Virus record (IMG/VR): IMGVR_UViG_3300025769_000843
Coordinates: 1-23,906 of that record
Length of the DNA stretch: 23,906 nucleotides
Strand: one strand, 5' to 3'
From: a virus
Every line of letters starts with the position of its first letter. The stretch's first letter is position 1. The position numbers were made by a program, and so were the translations under genes. This document shows, piece after piece, positions 14,890 to 21,981 of the stretch. Below the pieces are notes generated by a model. It had not been told where the DNA came from and did no database searches. It saw nothing but the letters and a program-made list of their open reading frames with translations.

Positions 14890-15648
14890 CTAGGTAGGAA
14901 TTTGTTTTAGTATGTTTCTACGCTTAGCCGGATCAAGACAGGTCATACGATCTTGTAACCAAGTACCACAGTCCTGACACTGATACCTCTGGTATAGTTG
15001 TGTCTTAGTAGCACGAGTGCCTTCCTTATGTAGGTTCTCACTACCACAATTGGTGCAGACTGGTCGGTCGCTGTCGGAGAACATACCGTAGTTAGGATGC
15101 TCAGTGATCCAAGGAAGTAGCCTCTCGTATAAAGGAGTCAGCAGATGTACATCTTGTATGTTGTACTCCATCATTTCCTTACACGACTTCTTGTCCCCTT
15201 CCATTACCTCTGTCCACAGCTCCATTCCACGGTGATGTACCTTTGCTCCTAGTCCGAGTCTTTTACAGACATAGTCCAATTTGTTGGATGGGAACCTAAA
15301 GTTCCGTCTGACAACTGGCAACAGGTCAATCTGTGCGTAGGGTGCTGGTGGTGTCCACTCTTGTACTAGGAACTCACCATTGAGGATCTTAACATCGAAC
15401 TTCTTTCCATTGTAATGTATAACTGCGTCGGCCTCATTCAACAACTGCCAAGCAGCATCCAGCATACCTTCAAAGCCATCTGTCCATATAGAATGGAACA
15501 TTACCTTGTTATCTCCCTTCCACCTTGCAGCGAAGCAAAGGGTATACCCCGGAACCTCTATGTGGTCAGGAGAGATATACTTCGTGAAACAGGACCATAT
15601 GTACGCACTGTGCGGGGCTGTCTCTATGTCAATCTCTAGTATTTTCAT
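14890..15648 (-). CDS. DEDDy 3'-5' exonuclease with C-terminal zinc ribbon (252 aa)
   Basis: The N-terminal domain carries the DnaQ/RNase H-fold exonuclease motifs: D7-x-E9 in EIDIETAP, N80-x-x-x-F84-D85 in HYNGKKFDVKIL, and Y162-x-x-x-D166 in EYNIQDV. That completes the DEDDy set, so metal-dependent 3'-5' exonuclease activity is expected. Residues 198-227 form a zinc ribbon (C198-x2-C201 ... C224-x2-C227, RYQCQDCGTW) like those that bind DNA in transposases. It lies between endonuclease/exonuclease genes and RNR, consistent with a role in replication, recombination or host DNA turnover. The start ATG overlaps the preceding stop (ATGA). The polymerase has its own exonuclease domain, so this one is additional. 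Confidence 0.82.
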   Translation of the reverse strand: MKILEIDIETAPHSAYIWSCFTKYISPDHIEVPGYTLCFAARWKGDNKVMFHSIWTDGFEGMLDAAWQLLNEADAVIHYNGKKFDVKILNGEFLVQEWTPPAPYAQIDLLPVVRRNFRFPSNKLDYVCKRLGLGAKVHHRGMELWTEVMEGDKKSCKEMMEYNIQDVHLLTPLYERLLPWITEHPNYGMFSDSDRPVCTNCGSENLHKEGTRATKTQLYQRYQCQDCGTWLQDRMTCLDPAKRRNILKQIPT

Positions 15649-15944
15649 TTATTTTTCCTTATTACGTATCCTTCTTCTAACATTTCCTTAATAAAGCGAC
15701 GTAATACTATGTCGGCACCTCTTCCTATATTGCGACTACCAGCATCTAGAAATTCTGGGAATACTTTTCTATAGGCATCCATCTCTTTCTCGAAATAGTC
15801 AGCTATTTCATATTCCTTGTTTGCTTGTTTGCAAGATATACAAGTTTGGTGTATCCTTCCTTTTCTGTCTTTAAAGGCCGTAACCTTTTCACACTCACTT
15901 GTGTACTGAGGATTATTAAAATGTGATGTTTCAGAATTACTCAA
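15645..15944 (-). CDS. Hypothetical protein with Cys motif (99 aa)
   Basis: The start is a TTG at 15944 overlapping the stop of the 38-residue gene (TTGA). The protein has C18 and a C35-x-x-C38 pair (TCISC), which could make a partial zinc site, then an acidic helix (YEIADYFEKEMDAYRKVF) and a final basic helix (RRFIKEMLEEGYVIRKNK). No catalytic motif or membrane segment is visible. Its stop overlaps the exonuclease ATG. The family is not recognised; context within the nuclease cluster is the only hint. Confidence 0.6.
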   Translation of the reverse strand: MSNSETSHFNNPQYTSECEKVTAFKDRKGRIHQTCISCKQANKEYEIADYFEKEMDAYRKVFPEFLDAGSRNIGRGADIVLRRFIKEMLEEGYVIRKNK

Positions 15945-16057
15945 ATTAAACTCTCCACTTGTTTTCTAAGCTGATCCGGGACATGTTCATCCATCCACTT
16001 ATCAACTTGTTTCTTCCCTTTAGTATTATGTAAATATCTAGCTGTTCTAATCATCAT
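15941..16057 (-). CDS. Small basic hypothetical protein (38 aa)
   Basis: The frame starts at paired ATGs (16057 or 16054) that overlap the end of the 75-residue gene, and its TGA overlaps the next gene's TTG. It encodes MMIRTARYLHNTKGKKQVDKW and then MDEHVPDQLRKQVESLI, an amphipathic, mostly helical product. It fills what would otherwise be a ~100-nt hole in a tightly overlapping operon, which supports it. The ribosome site is weak (GGGGAC upstream). Function is unknown. Confidence 0.5.
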   Translation of the reverse strand: MMIRTARYLHNTKGKKQVDKWMDEHVPDQLRKQVESLI

Positions 16058-16274
16058 CAAAATGGGCGTCCCCGCTAAGGGCATCTGATATATCGTCGCC
16101 ATCTAGTTCCTCCAGCTCTCCGTTACACATACATGCTCGTATTATTTCATCGGAGTTTGCAATATATTCCAGTGCAATCCCGTCATCTTCCGTTACGTCT
16201 TTCAAGTACTCAAAAGTCTCCAGAAGATATTCAGCTTCATACTTTGTTATCTTTATAAAAGTCACCTTAGTCAT
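16047..16274 (-). CDS. Acidic hypothetical protein (75 aa)
   Basis: I chose the ATG at 16274 (MTKVTFIKITKYEAEYLLE), which overlaps the endonuclease stop by 8 nt; a TTG at 16289 would add five residues. The protein is strongly acidic, ending EELDGDDISDALSGDAHFDDD, with a helical first half. It resembles the many small acidic early proteins of T7-like phages, some of which mimic DNA to inhibit host enzymes, but there is no direct evidence for this here. No family is recognised. Confidence 0.62.
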   Translation of the reverse strand: MTKVTFIKITKYEAEYLLETFEYLKDVTEDDGIALEYIANSDEIIRACMCNGELEELDGDDISDALSGDAHFDDD

Positions 16275-16701
16275 CTGTAGTCCAATCAATCGGTATCAAT
16301 CCAATGGCGTAAGGAATATCTCTTAACTCACACCATCTTGAATACCGCATCTTTGCTCCTTTTTGTAGGGGGTTGTCTCGTTGAAATACCATCCGCAGGT
16401 CCATATCAGGGTAGTGCTCACACACATTCTGTATGATCCTACGGCTCTGTGCATCAAACTTACCTTTAGTTTCTACGTAAACGTGGGTCTCTGGGAAGAA
16501 GAAGTCTGGGGTATATGTTCTACCTTTAACCACCTCCGTACTTCCACAGAGTTTACACACACCATTACCTACAGGGTCTTCATACTCAAACGAATCGGGC
16601 TCATACTGGAAGTCTACGTCGTTCTTCTCTAGGTGAGCGGCTTGTTTCGCTTCAAATTTACTCCTGTATCTCAAGTAAGTCTCTCCATTGTTCAGTTCCA
16701 A
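16267..16701 (-). CDS. Endonuclease I, T7 gp3-like Holliday-junction resolvase (144 aa)
   Basis: The protein follows the T7 endonuclease I pattern: RSKFE (E17), TYTPDFFFP (D66) and VYVETKG (E77, K79) give the E...D...ExK nuclease centre, followed by YPDMDLRMVFQ, the KGAKMRYSRWCE block and a terminal LIPIDW as in the T7 enzyme. It would cut branched DNA, resolving packaging concatemers and degrading host DNA. The start is TTG at 16701 with GGAGA ~6 nt upstream, inside the last 44 nt of the exonuclease gene. Unlike T7, a CKLC pair (C49, C52) is inserted before the catalytic strand. Confidence 0.88.
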   Translation of the reverse strand: MELNNGETYLRYRSKFEAKQAAHLEKNDVDFQYEPDSFEYEDPVGNGVCKLCGSTEVVKGRTYTPDFFFPETHVYVETKGKFDAQSRRIIQNVCEHYPDMDLRMVFQRDNPLQKGAKMRYSRWCELRDIPYAIGLIPIDWTTDD

Positions 16702-17524
16702 AGGTGTCTCCGGGTCTGAGGATATAAACCAGTTGGGCCATCTCCTTCATGATCTCCTCGCCTTCAGGACCATAATTATCTACGTATAGTTGTTTGACGT
16801 ACTCTACTAACTCCTTGTGAGCACCAGCAAATTCATCAACTATTTTACGTGCTTTCTTGTCTGCAATTCCCGGCAGCCCGGGGATAGCGTCCACTGCATC
16901 TCCTGATAGTAGCTGTGTAAAGAACCAGCAATCAGCCTCGTACATATCCACGATCATATGTTCATCTGTCACAAAGTTGTAGTGCCGTCCGGGGACTTGC
17001 TGTAAATCTTTGTCGTTTGAGCATATGACTGTAGTTGTAGTCTGGGCCATTCCCATAGCATCATCAGCTTCTAGATTCTCTGGGACAGTAGCATCATAGA
17101 AATCCAGTAGGAATTTCCTAGCGGAGTGTTTGAGTTTAGGACCTTCAGGCCTACCACTCTTATACTCTTTTACTGTGGCTATTTCGTGCCTGAAACATTT
17201 ACGGGGAGACAGGTAAACCTGATAGTTCACAGCACCAGTTTCCTTCATGATGTCTTCAATAAACTTATTGATTAGGAAATGTAGATTGTTGATAGGCTCA
17301 ACTATTACTTCCATCTCCCAATCCTCTTCGTTCCAGTGCTCCTTAATCCAAGCGCGGACACCTTTCTCAGGACCGTCTAGTGTCTCAACTAACCAGTCAT
17401 TAGCTTTCTGTTTACCTGTGAAGAACTCCCCAGTAGGAACATGAGTGTATACCGTTTTCTGACAGGCAAACGCTGCACGATATACAATTATGTCACCATC
17501 TATCAGGGCAGTTAGTTCACTCAC
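16658..17524 (-). CDS. 5'-3' exonuclease, T7 gp6/FEN-like (288 aa)
   Basis: FEN-family metal ligands are in order: D9/D11 (LIDGDIIVYRAA), basic YKSGR at 121-125, E152/D154/D155 (LEADDAMG), D171/D173 (CSNDKDLQQVPG) and D209/D212 in the helix-hairpin-helix segment GDAVDAIPGLPGI. The size matches T7 gp6 (about 300 residues). In T7 this enzyme removes RNA primers, degrades host DNA and helps concatemer recombination. It starts with GTG at 17524 overlapping the upstream stop (GTGA), and its end overlaps endonuclease I by 44 nt. Adjacent endonuclease, SSB and polymerase complete a T7-type set. Confidence 0.9.
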   Translation of the reverse strand: MSELTALIDGDIIVYRAAFACQKTVYTHVPTGEFFTGKQKANDWLVETLDGPEKGVRAWIKEHWNEEDWEMEVIVEPINNLHFLINKFIEDIMKETGAVNYQVYLSPRKCFRHEIATVKEYKSGRPEGPKLKHSARKFLLDFYDATVPENLEADDAMGMAQTTTTVICSNDKDLQQVPGRHYNFVTDEHMIVDMYEADCWFFTQLLSGDAVDAIPGLPGIADKKARKIVDEFAGAHKELVEYVKQLYVDNYGPEGEEIMKEMAQLVYILRPGDTFGTEQWRDLLEIQE

Positions 17525-17796
17525 TCTAGTATAATCTCCTGTTGCTCTGTGTGTACTCCTTTTATCCAGCCAGCATCAATACTTCTGTTGTATAGAATAC
17601 CGAAGGCACGGACCATGTTAAGGGTTGCTGCTACCTCATAGGTAAGCTGAAACTCTTCCCCAGTCTTTTCACATCTGTTCCTCTCCTCTCGGAGTTCGTC
17701 CATTGCTGTTTTACACGCTTGATCGACGAAACCCAAGAACTCTTGGGTCTCATCGTCAAACGGGGCTAGGATACTAGTGGGTTCGTCCGCCATCAT
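17521..17796 (-). CDS. Hypothetical helical protein (91 aa)
   Basis: It starts at MMADEPTSILAPFDDE (ATG at 17796 or 17793), overlapping the upstream gene by ~20 nt. The body is helical and charged (ACKTAMDELREERNRCEKTG) with a hydrophobic helix later (AATLNMVRAFGILYNRSID). No metal site, signal or membrane segment is seen. It ends in a GTGA overlap with the exonuclease, so the two are likely made in fixed ratio. The family is not recognised; a small partner of the replication proteins is possible but unproven. Confidence 0.65.
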   Translation of the reverse strand: MMADEPTSILAPFDDETQEFLGFVDQACKTAMDELREERNRCEKTGEEFQLTYEVAATLNMVRAFGILYNRSIDAGWIKGVHTEQQEIILE

Positions 17797-18082
17797 CCAT
17801 CTCGTCGAACATAGTTTCCATAGCCAGCATTTCGTGATCTCCTAGAATACCCCCTTGTAATCGGGCTAAGGATTTTTCAGATGCTTGGCACTGCAAGATA
17901 GCACGGGCCAGAGAGATTGATTCTCCCTCTACGACATCAGAAAAGATATTCTTGATCTGGTACATTTTAGTATCCTTGTATTCTTTAGTGAATACAGATC
18001 CTTCTACTACCTCAATGACAAATACATCACCTACTGGCATTGGGAATTTCAGAAGGTCAGTACTGAGTACATCCTCTTTCAT
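17774..18082 (-). CDS. Hypothetical protein (102 aa) downstream of SSB
   Basis: Two in-frame ATGs exist. I chose the second (18082), because GGAG in the end of the SSB gene is ~7 nt from it, whereas the first (18088) touches the GGAG. The start overlaps the SSB stop (TAATG). The N-terminal half is beta-rich (VGDVFVIEVVEGSVFTKEY, MYQIKNIF) and could be an OB-like or Sm-like barrel; the second half is helical with an acidic Met-rich end (MLAMETMFDEMDDG). Function is unknown. Coupling with SSB suggests a replication accessory role. Confidence 0.62.
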   Translation of the reverse strand: MKEDVLSTDLLKFPMPVGDVFVIEVVEGSVFTKEYKDTKMYQIKNIFSDVVEGESISLARAILQCQASEKSLARLQGGILGDHEMLAMETMFDEMDDGGRTH

Positions 18083-18657
18083 TACCATTCTCCATCTTCC
18101 TCTACTTCGTCTTCCGGTGGTACTTCATCTGACATGTTAGTATCAAATTCAGCTTCCAGTTCTTCCGCAGAAGCCATGATCTCGTCATGTCGATCAGGTA
18201 CTTCAAAGACGGTCTTGTATAGCTCGTCTGCTACCGCTTTAATCTGCTCAAGGAACAGCTCGTATTTTTCAGCAGGCTTCTTACTCTTGGCGATACCAAG
18301 GTATCCCAACTCAGTTGCTGCCATAACAATAGGCGTTGCTTCCTTCAGGACTGCCATATAAGTAATCTTCTTATCTTTAGCATCCCAATCAGTTTTACCC
18401 GCAGCCTTACCAGCGGCCTTTGTCTCTACAGCTTCTCCTTCTTTGGATTGAAGGGATGCCAGATCCATGTGCTTACCATACTTGTCTTCGGTGAATGAAA
18501 ACTTTACTCGATTTCCCTTTTGGCAAGGGGCTTGTTTTTTACCTGTACGGAACCAAAGGTCTCCGCTATCGGTTTTTACGCAAACAGAGTAGTAAGTTCC
18601 TGAACTCAGTTCCTTAGCACTCATTGCTGCAACAGTTCCAACTATAATATTACTCAA
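18082..18657 (-). CDS. Probable single-stranded DNA-binding protein (191 aa)
   Basis: Residues 3-70 have strand pattern and aromatics suitable for an OB fold (GTYYSVCVKTDSGDLWFRTG, NRVKFSFTEDKYGKHM). Then comes an Ala/Gly/Lys linker, a helical part, and a strongly acidic tail ending DEVEEDGEW. An OB fold plus an acidic tail with a terminal aromatic residue is the arrangement of T7 gp2.5 and bacterial SSB, where the tail recruits polymerase and helicase. It is directly downstream of the polymerase and upstream of the exonuclease. The start is TTG at 18657, with GGAG ~10 nt upstream. Sequence similarity to known SSBs is not obvious, so this is from architecture and context. Confidence 0.65.
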   Translation of the reverse strand: MSNIIVGTVAAMSAKELSSGTYYSVCVKTDSGDLWFRTGKKQAPCQKGNRVKFSFTEDKYGKHMDLASLQSKEGEAVETKAAGKAAGKTDWDAKDKKITYMAVLKEATPIVMAATELGYLGIAKSKKPAEKYELFLEQIKAVADELYKTVFEVPDRHDEIMASAEELEAEFDTNMSDEVPPEDEVEEDGEW

Positions 18658-18722
18658 TCTATATGATCTCCATTTATTTTCTAACTATTTGTTAGACAAT
18701 ATAATTACAAAAAAGTTCCCAA
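18658..18722 (-). promoter_or_regulatory. AT-rich gap with hairpin, possible promoter/operator before SSB
   Basis: This is the longest non-coding gap inside the right arm, between the polymerase stop and the SSB start; almost all other junctions there overlap. It holds a perfect inverted repeat TCTAAC-tattt-GTTAGA (18680-18696), a T6 run and AT-rich blocks, then GGAG for SSB. On the - strand TTGTAA lies 17 nt before TAGTTA, only a weak promoter match. The hairpin lacks a following U run, so it is not a standard terminator. It may be an RNA processing site, an operator or a weak promoter; which one is undecided. Confidence 0.35.
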
Positions 18723-20585
18723 TTATTTTAAATATTTCTTACGCCAGTATTCACTGTCGTTCCAATGGGATGCAAACTTGCTTTCTACTTCTAGTGGCAC
18801 GTTAAAATCTATATTATATACGTGCTTCAAATACTTGATCACCACATCTGTTCCACTGTGACTGGCTATATCTTCCATCACTTTAGTTTCATCTGGATGT
18901 ATTTCAGCTATTGCTGAATCGTGAACAGTGTTTACTAAGAACGATTGTAACTTAGCCGCTCTCATAAAGTACCACATGTACGTAACCATTACTGGTACGA
19001 TATCAGCGGTGGCTAGTGACTGCACAGGATAATTACATATGTTAGTGCTGTTAGTTATGTACCCTGTTTTAGTCATCTTGGTGTTAGGAAAGTAGAAGGT
19101 CAGACCAGTAGGGATTCGCACCCGTCCTGTATTAAGGGCGTCGTGCTTCCATTTAGTCTGTGCTGTTACAATGCCGGTGTGCTCAGCTTTGAATGCCTCG
19201 TAGTACGCTACTTGCCCGGGAGTACCACTCTGTCCTCCATACAAAGGCTTAAACGTATCTGCTTTAGCATCAGTTCTTAGCTCATCTCGTCGTTCCTTAG
19301 AGCTTGGATTAACAAACTCATCACCAAATATTTTAGTGGCAGTGATAGCATGTCTATCTATCTTCTCCACAATACTTTTCATTCCTGCTTCGTCTTGGCC
19401 CAAGAATACTGCGACACGGTATTCGAGTTGGGCTTGATCAAACTCACCCACTAGCCAGTCCTCTTCACGAGCTTTGAATAGTGGTTTAAATATCCTGTGG
19501 ATATTCTGCATCTGGGCTTTATACTCTTTACCCAGAGATGCCAGCCTTTGGGTGGCTGTACGAGTTTGAATAAGAGCAGCAAACAGGATGTTATCATCTC
19601 TCTCAGTCACACAGTCCATGAACTTGTTCAGCGCTTTACTTAGGGCGGCACCGACGTTGCTCGCTTCTTTCTGCAATGACTGTAGTTTTGCTTGTTTCTT
19701 GTTCTTAGGCTTCAGGGTCAATATGTAATCAGACTTAGTAGTCGGATCACCATTCTTGCCCAACCACTTAGCAGCAGTAGGCTCCTTGAACTTGAAGTCT
19801 TCGTACAAGACTTGTCTCATCTGCTTTGGGGAATTGAGATTGGCTCCACCTATGAGTTCTACAAGTTGGGATTCCAGATCTTGCATCTTATGGTGGTAAT
19901 CTCTGTATAGAATCTCTACACGCTCTTTGTCCAGACACAGACCATTCTTCTCTATGTCCACTAGGACTGGTGTAAAGATATTACGGGTGAAAATACACCC
20001 TAGTTTATTGGTTCGTACAATAGCCTCTCTCTGGTCTAAGAATAATCTCTCAGTCAGATAAACATCAGGCTTAGCATATTTCTCTAGCCAGCTCTCCGGC
20101 CAAATACTGGGACAGATCCCACATTTTAGGAGTAACTTGCCGAGGCGATCTTTAGATTTGTACCCTCTTCTGGCGAGACATGCATCCAGATTAAGTAATC
20201 CGGGCCTGTTAGACCTGATGACGTATTCACCGAGTTGAGTACACCATGCCAAGCTTTTTTCGAGTGGAAGACCACAACGCTCCAACCATCCATATTCGAA
20301 TTTCGAGTTATGTGCAACCCAAAAATCGGCTTGCTCAATCGCTTCAACGAGGCGTCCGAGTTCATACTCATTTCCTCTAATATACTCTGTAGTCCCGGTA
20401 AATTCTTCATGATCTGGGCCACATTTCCACTGTCCAGAAACAATTCTGTTGTCTCTATCATATGGTGATCCTTTGTCTAGGTTCGTAGTTTCGAAATCAA
20501 CGACGACATAATTATCGCTAAGATACCTGCTATAGTCAGGAGGATTGAGCCAAGTGGGTAGATCATTATAAAGTTCATTAATCAT
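18723..20585 (-). CDS. Family A DNA polymerase (T7 gp5-like), 620 aa
   Basis: Replicative polymerase with an N-terminal 3'-5' exonuclease domain: D30-x-E32 (VVVDFETTN), N93-x-x-F96-E97 (AHNSKFEYGWL) and Y170-x-x-x-D174 (YAKPDVYL). The polymerase domain has TATQRLAS at 343-350, motif A GEFDQAQLEYR (D383), motif B R437-x3-K441-x3-F445-x3-Y449 (DAKADTFKPLYGG) and motif C VHDSAIAE (H555, D556). The residue equivalent to E. coli Pol I 762 is Phe. Two departures are Glu97 where Exo II normally has Asp, and HDS instead of HDE in motif C. The ATG overlaps the end of a small nested gene by 8 nt. No intein is present. Confidence 0.95.
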   Translation of the reverse strand: MINELYNDLPTWLNPPDYSRYLSDNYVVVDFETTNLDKGSPYDRDNRIVSGQWKCGPDHEEFTGTTEYIRGNEYELGRLVEAIEQADFWVAHNSKFEYGWLERCGLPLEKSLAWCTQLGEYVIRSNRPGLLNLDACLARRGYKSKDRLGKLLLKCGICPSIWPESWLEKYAKPDVYLTERLFLDQREAIVRTNKLGCIFTRNIFTPVLVDIEKNGLCLDKERVEILYRDYHHKMQDLESQLVELIGGANLNSPKQMRQVLYEDFKFKEPTAAKWLGKNGDPTTKSDYILTLKPKNKKQAKLQSLQKEASNVGAALSKALNKFMDCVTERDDNILFAALIQTRTATQRLASLGKEYKAQMQNIHRIFKPLFKAREEDWLVGEFDQAQLEYRVAVFLGQDEAGMKSIVEKIDRHAITATKIFGDEFVNPSSKERRDELRTDAKADTFKPLYGGQSGTPGQVAYYEAFKAEHTGIVTAQTKWKHDALNTGRVRIPTGLTFYFPNTKMTKTGYITNSTNICNYPVQSLATADIVPVMVTYMWYFMRAAKLQSFLVNTVHDSAIAEIHPDETKVMEDIASHSGTDVVIKYLKHVYNIDFNVPLEVESKFASHWNDSEYWRKKYLK

Positions 20586-20757
20586 TTTTCTCCTGTTTAG
20601 GATTGACTATAGGTTCAAAGATATGTCCGTACTCTTCCATTTGATCCATAAACCAATCATTTGTTGCTTTCACTTTTTTCTTCTGGTGTACTTGAGTCTT
20701 CCTTGCTCTCGTCCCTTTTCTCACCGAAGATTTTGTCATAGTTTTCTTCATAGCCAT
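20578..20757 (-). CDS. Nested basic small protein upstream of the polymerase (59 aa)
   Basis: The ATG at 20757 follows a canonical AGGAGG with 7-nt spacing, located inside the 43-residue gene, and reads in a different frame. The product is very basic at first (MAMKKTMTKSSVRKGTRARK, then QKKKVKAT) and acidic later (DWFMDQMEEYGHIFEPIVN). It overlaps the upstream gene by 101 nt and the polymerase start by 8 nt. The strong ribosome site and exact fit to the polymerase ATG argue it is real. The basic region suggests nucleic-acid contact; position suggests a polymerase or helicase accessory. No family is recognised. Confidence 0.68.
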   Translation of the reverse strand: MAMKKTMTKSSVRKGTRARKTQVHQKKKVKATNDWFMDQMEEYGHIFEPIVNPKQEKND

Positions 20758-20788
20758 TTCCGGGCCTCCTCTTAGATCCTTTACTCAT
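20657..20788 (-). CDS. Small polar hypothetical protein (43 aa), overlapping gene
   Basis: The ATG at 20788 overlaps the helicase stop (TAATG). The product opens MSKGSKRRPGNGYEENYDKIFG, a start pattern (MxKGSxxRP ... Y-x-x-I-F-G) that I recognise from many short uncharacterised phage proteins. It ends in a disordered Ser/Glu/Lys tail. Its codons for R-R also supply the AGGAGG used by the nested 59-residue gene. It lies between helicase and polymerase. Function is unknown. Confidence 0.65.
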   Translation of the reverse strand: MSKGSKRRPGNGYEENYDKIFGEKRDESKEDSSTPEEKSESNK

Positions 20789-21969
20789 TACTCCATTCTC
20801 ATGATCTTGGTGTTAAAAAACACAGTGACAGGGGTTTTCTGTCCTGATACCTTATTCTTACAGAAACTCAGGCACCTAGTGCCATTCATTTCCATTTCTT
20901 GGGTAGCACCAATACCTAACATCAGGTCTGTTGCTCCCGGTAACCCTACATTAGAGTTATCTACGTCACCTCTTTGCAGGACGGCTCTACCATCTGCACT
21001 ATCAGCTCCCTGTGCTACGCTCACGCTAACTAGACCATATCTCTTGGCTAGATTACGCATGAAGATTGCACCGGACTCTAATCGGCGGACTAAATCGTGG
21101 TCACCTGTGTCTATATTACGAACTTGATCAGCCACGACTATATCAGGGTTATATTTATTTACAAGTGCTTCTATCTCAGACGGAGTTCCGGGGGCTAGTG
21201 GAGCCCAGATCAGATTATCCCAGCCTTTCTTCATGGCTAGGGCCTCTGCCTTTTGATAGTATTTACGGACGGCCCACTTATCTCTACCTGTAATTGATAC
21301 TAGCATACGCTCTACAAGATCCGACATGGGATCTTCGTTACATATGTACAACACTTTCTTGCCTTGCGCTATCCAGTGTCGTATTTCATCAAGTACCAAC
21401 AGAGTCTTACCTAGGTCAGTCACACCAAATATCAGTATGTGATGACCGGGTAGTGCTCCACCTTCTAAGGCGTCGTTAAGTTGGGGTGGGGTGAAAGACA
21501 ACCTATTTTCCTGTTGTCTCATTGCGAAAAGATCATTAAGGTCTGGGGCGATTATAATCTCACTAGAAGTATCGCTTCCTAGTTCTCCTAGGAGCAACAA
21601 TTCTCTCTCTTCCCAGAGCTTAGAAATCTTAGACTTTTCTCCCACTGCTAGAGCCTGTCCTAATTCACGGGCGTTCCTTTCCGTCTTTTGGTCCAGTACT
21701 GCTTGAATGACATTTGATACTGAGGTATCTGTAAAGGAGTCCACTACCCCTGCTAGCATGTCAGCATGTTTAGGTAGTGCTTGCTCCAGACCCACCTTCA
21801 GTAAATCAGTGTCAACCTTTTGGGCGCTATCATCCTTACTGTAGTAAGCAGCTATTTGATCCCATAGCACCTGTCCTTGATCGGACAGATCGCCTCGTAT
21901 ATGGTATCCATTTAGCTCGATATATGCTCCCCTATCAAGGCAAGCAGCGTTCAGTATTTTATTTTCTAT
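20788..21969 (-). CDS. Replicative DNA helicase, RecA/DnaB-type (non-canonical start)
   Basis: The C-terminal domain has Walker A GVTDLGKT, the catalytic-Glu strand YICNEDP, Walker B DIVVADQV and a sensor-like SVSVAQG, as in T7 gp4/DnaB helicases. The first ordinary start is GTG at 21870 (360 aa), but the frame continues upstream with helicase-like N-terminal sequence (ENKILNAACLDRGAYIEL ... WDQIAAYY), so that start is too short. Between 21870 and the in-frame TAG of the primase (21982-21984) there is no ATG/GTG/TTG. AGGAG (21983-21979) is 9 nt from ATA at 21969, used here as the tentative start (393 aa); ATT at 21978 is another candidate. It unwinds DNA ahead of the polymerase. Its stop overlaps the next ATG. 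Confidence 0.82.
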   Translation of the reverse strand: MENKILNAACLDRGAYIELNGYHIRGDLSDQGQVLWDQIAAYYSKDDSAQKVDTDLLKVGLEQALPKHADMLAGVVDSFTDTSVSNVIQAVLDQKTERNARELGQALAVGEKSKISKLWEERELLLLGELGSDTSSEIIIAPDLNDLFAMRQQENRLSFTPPQLNDALEGGALPGHHILIFGVTDLGKTLLVLDEIRHWIAQGKKVLYICNEDPMSDLVERMLVSITGRDKWAVRKYYQKAEALAMKKGWDNLIWAPLAPGTPSEIEALVNKYNPDIVVADQVRNIDTGDHDLVRRLESGAIFMRNLAKRYGLVSVSVAQGADSADGRAVLQRGDVDNSNVGLPGATDLMLGIGATQEMEMNGTRCLSFCKNKVSGQKTPVTVFFNTKIMRME

Positions 21970-21981
21970 GTTGTAAATCTC

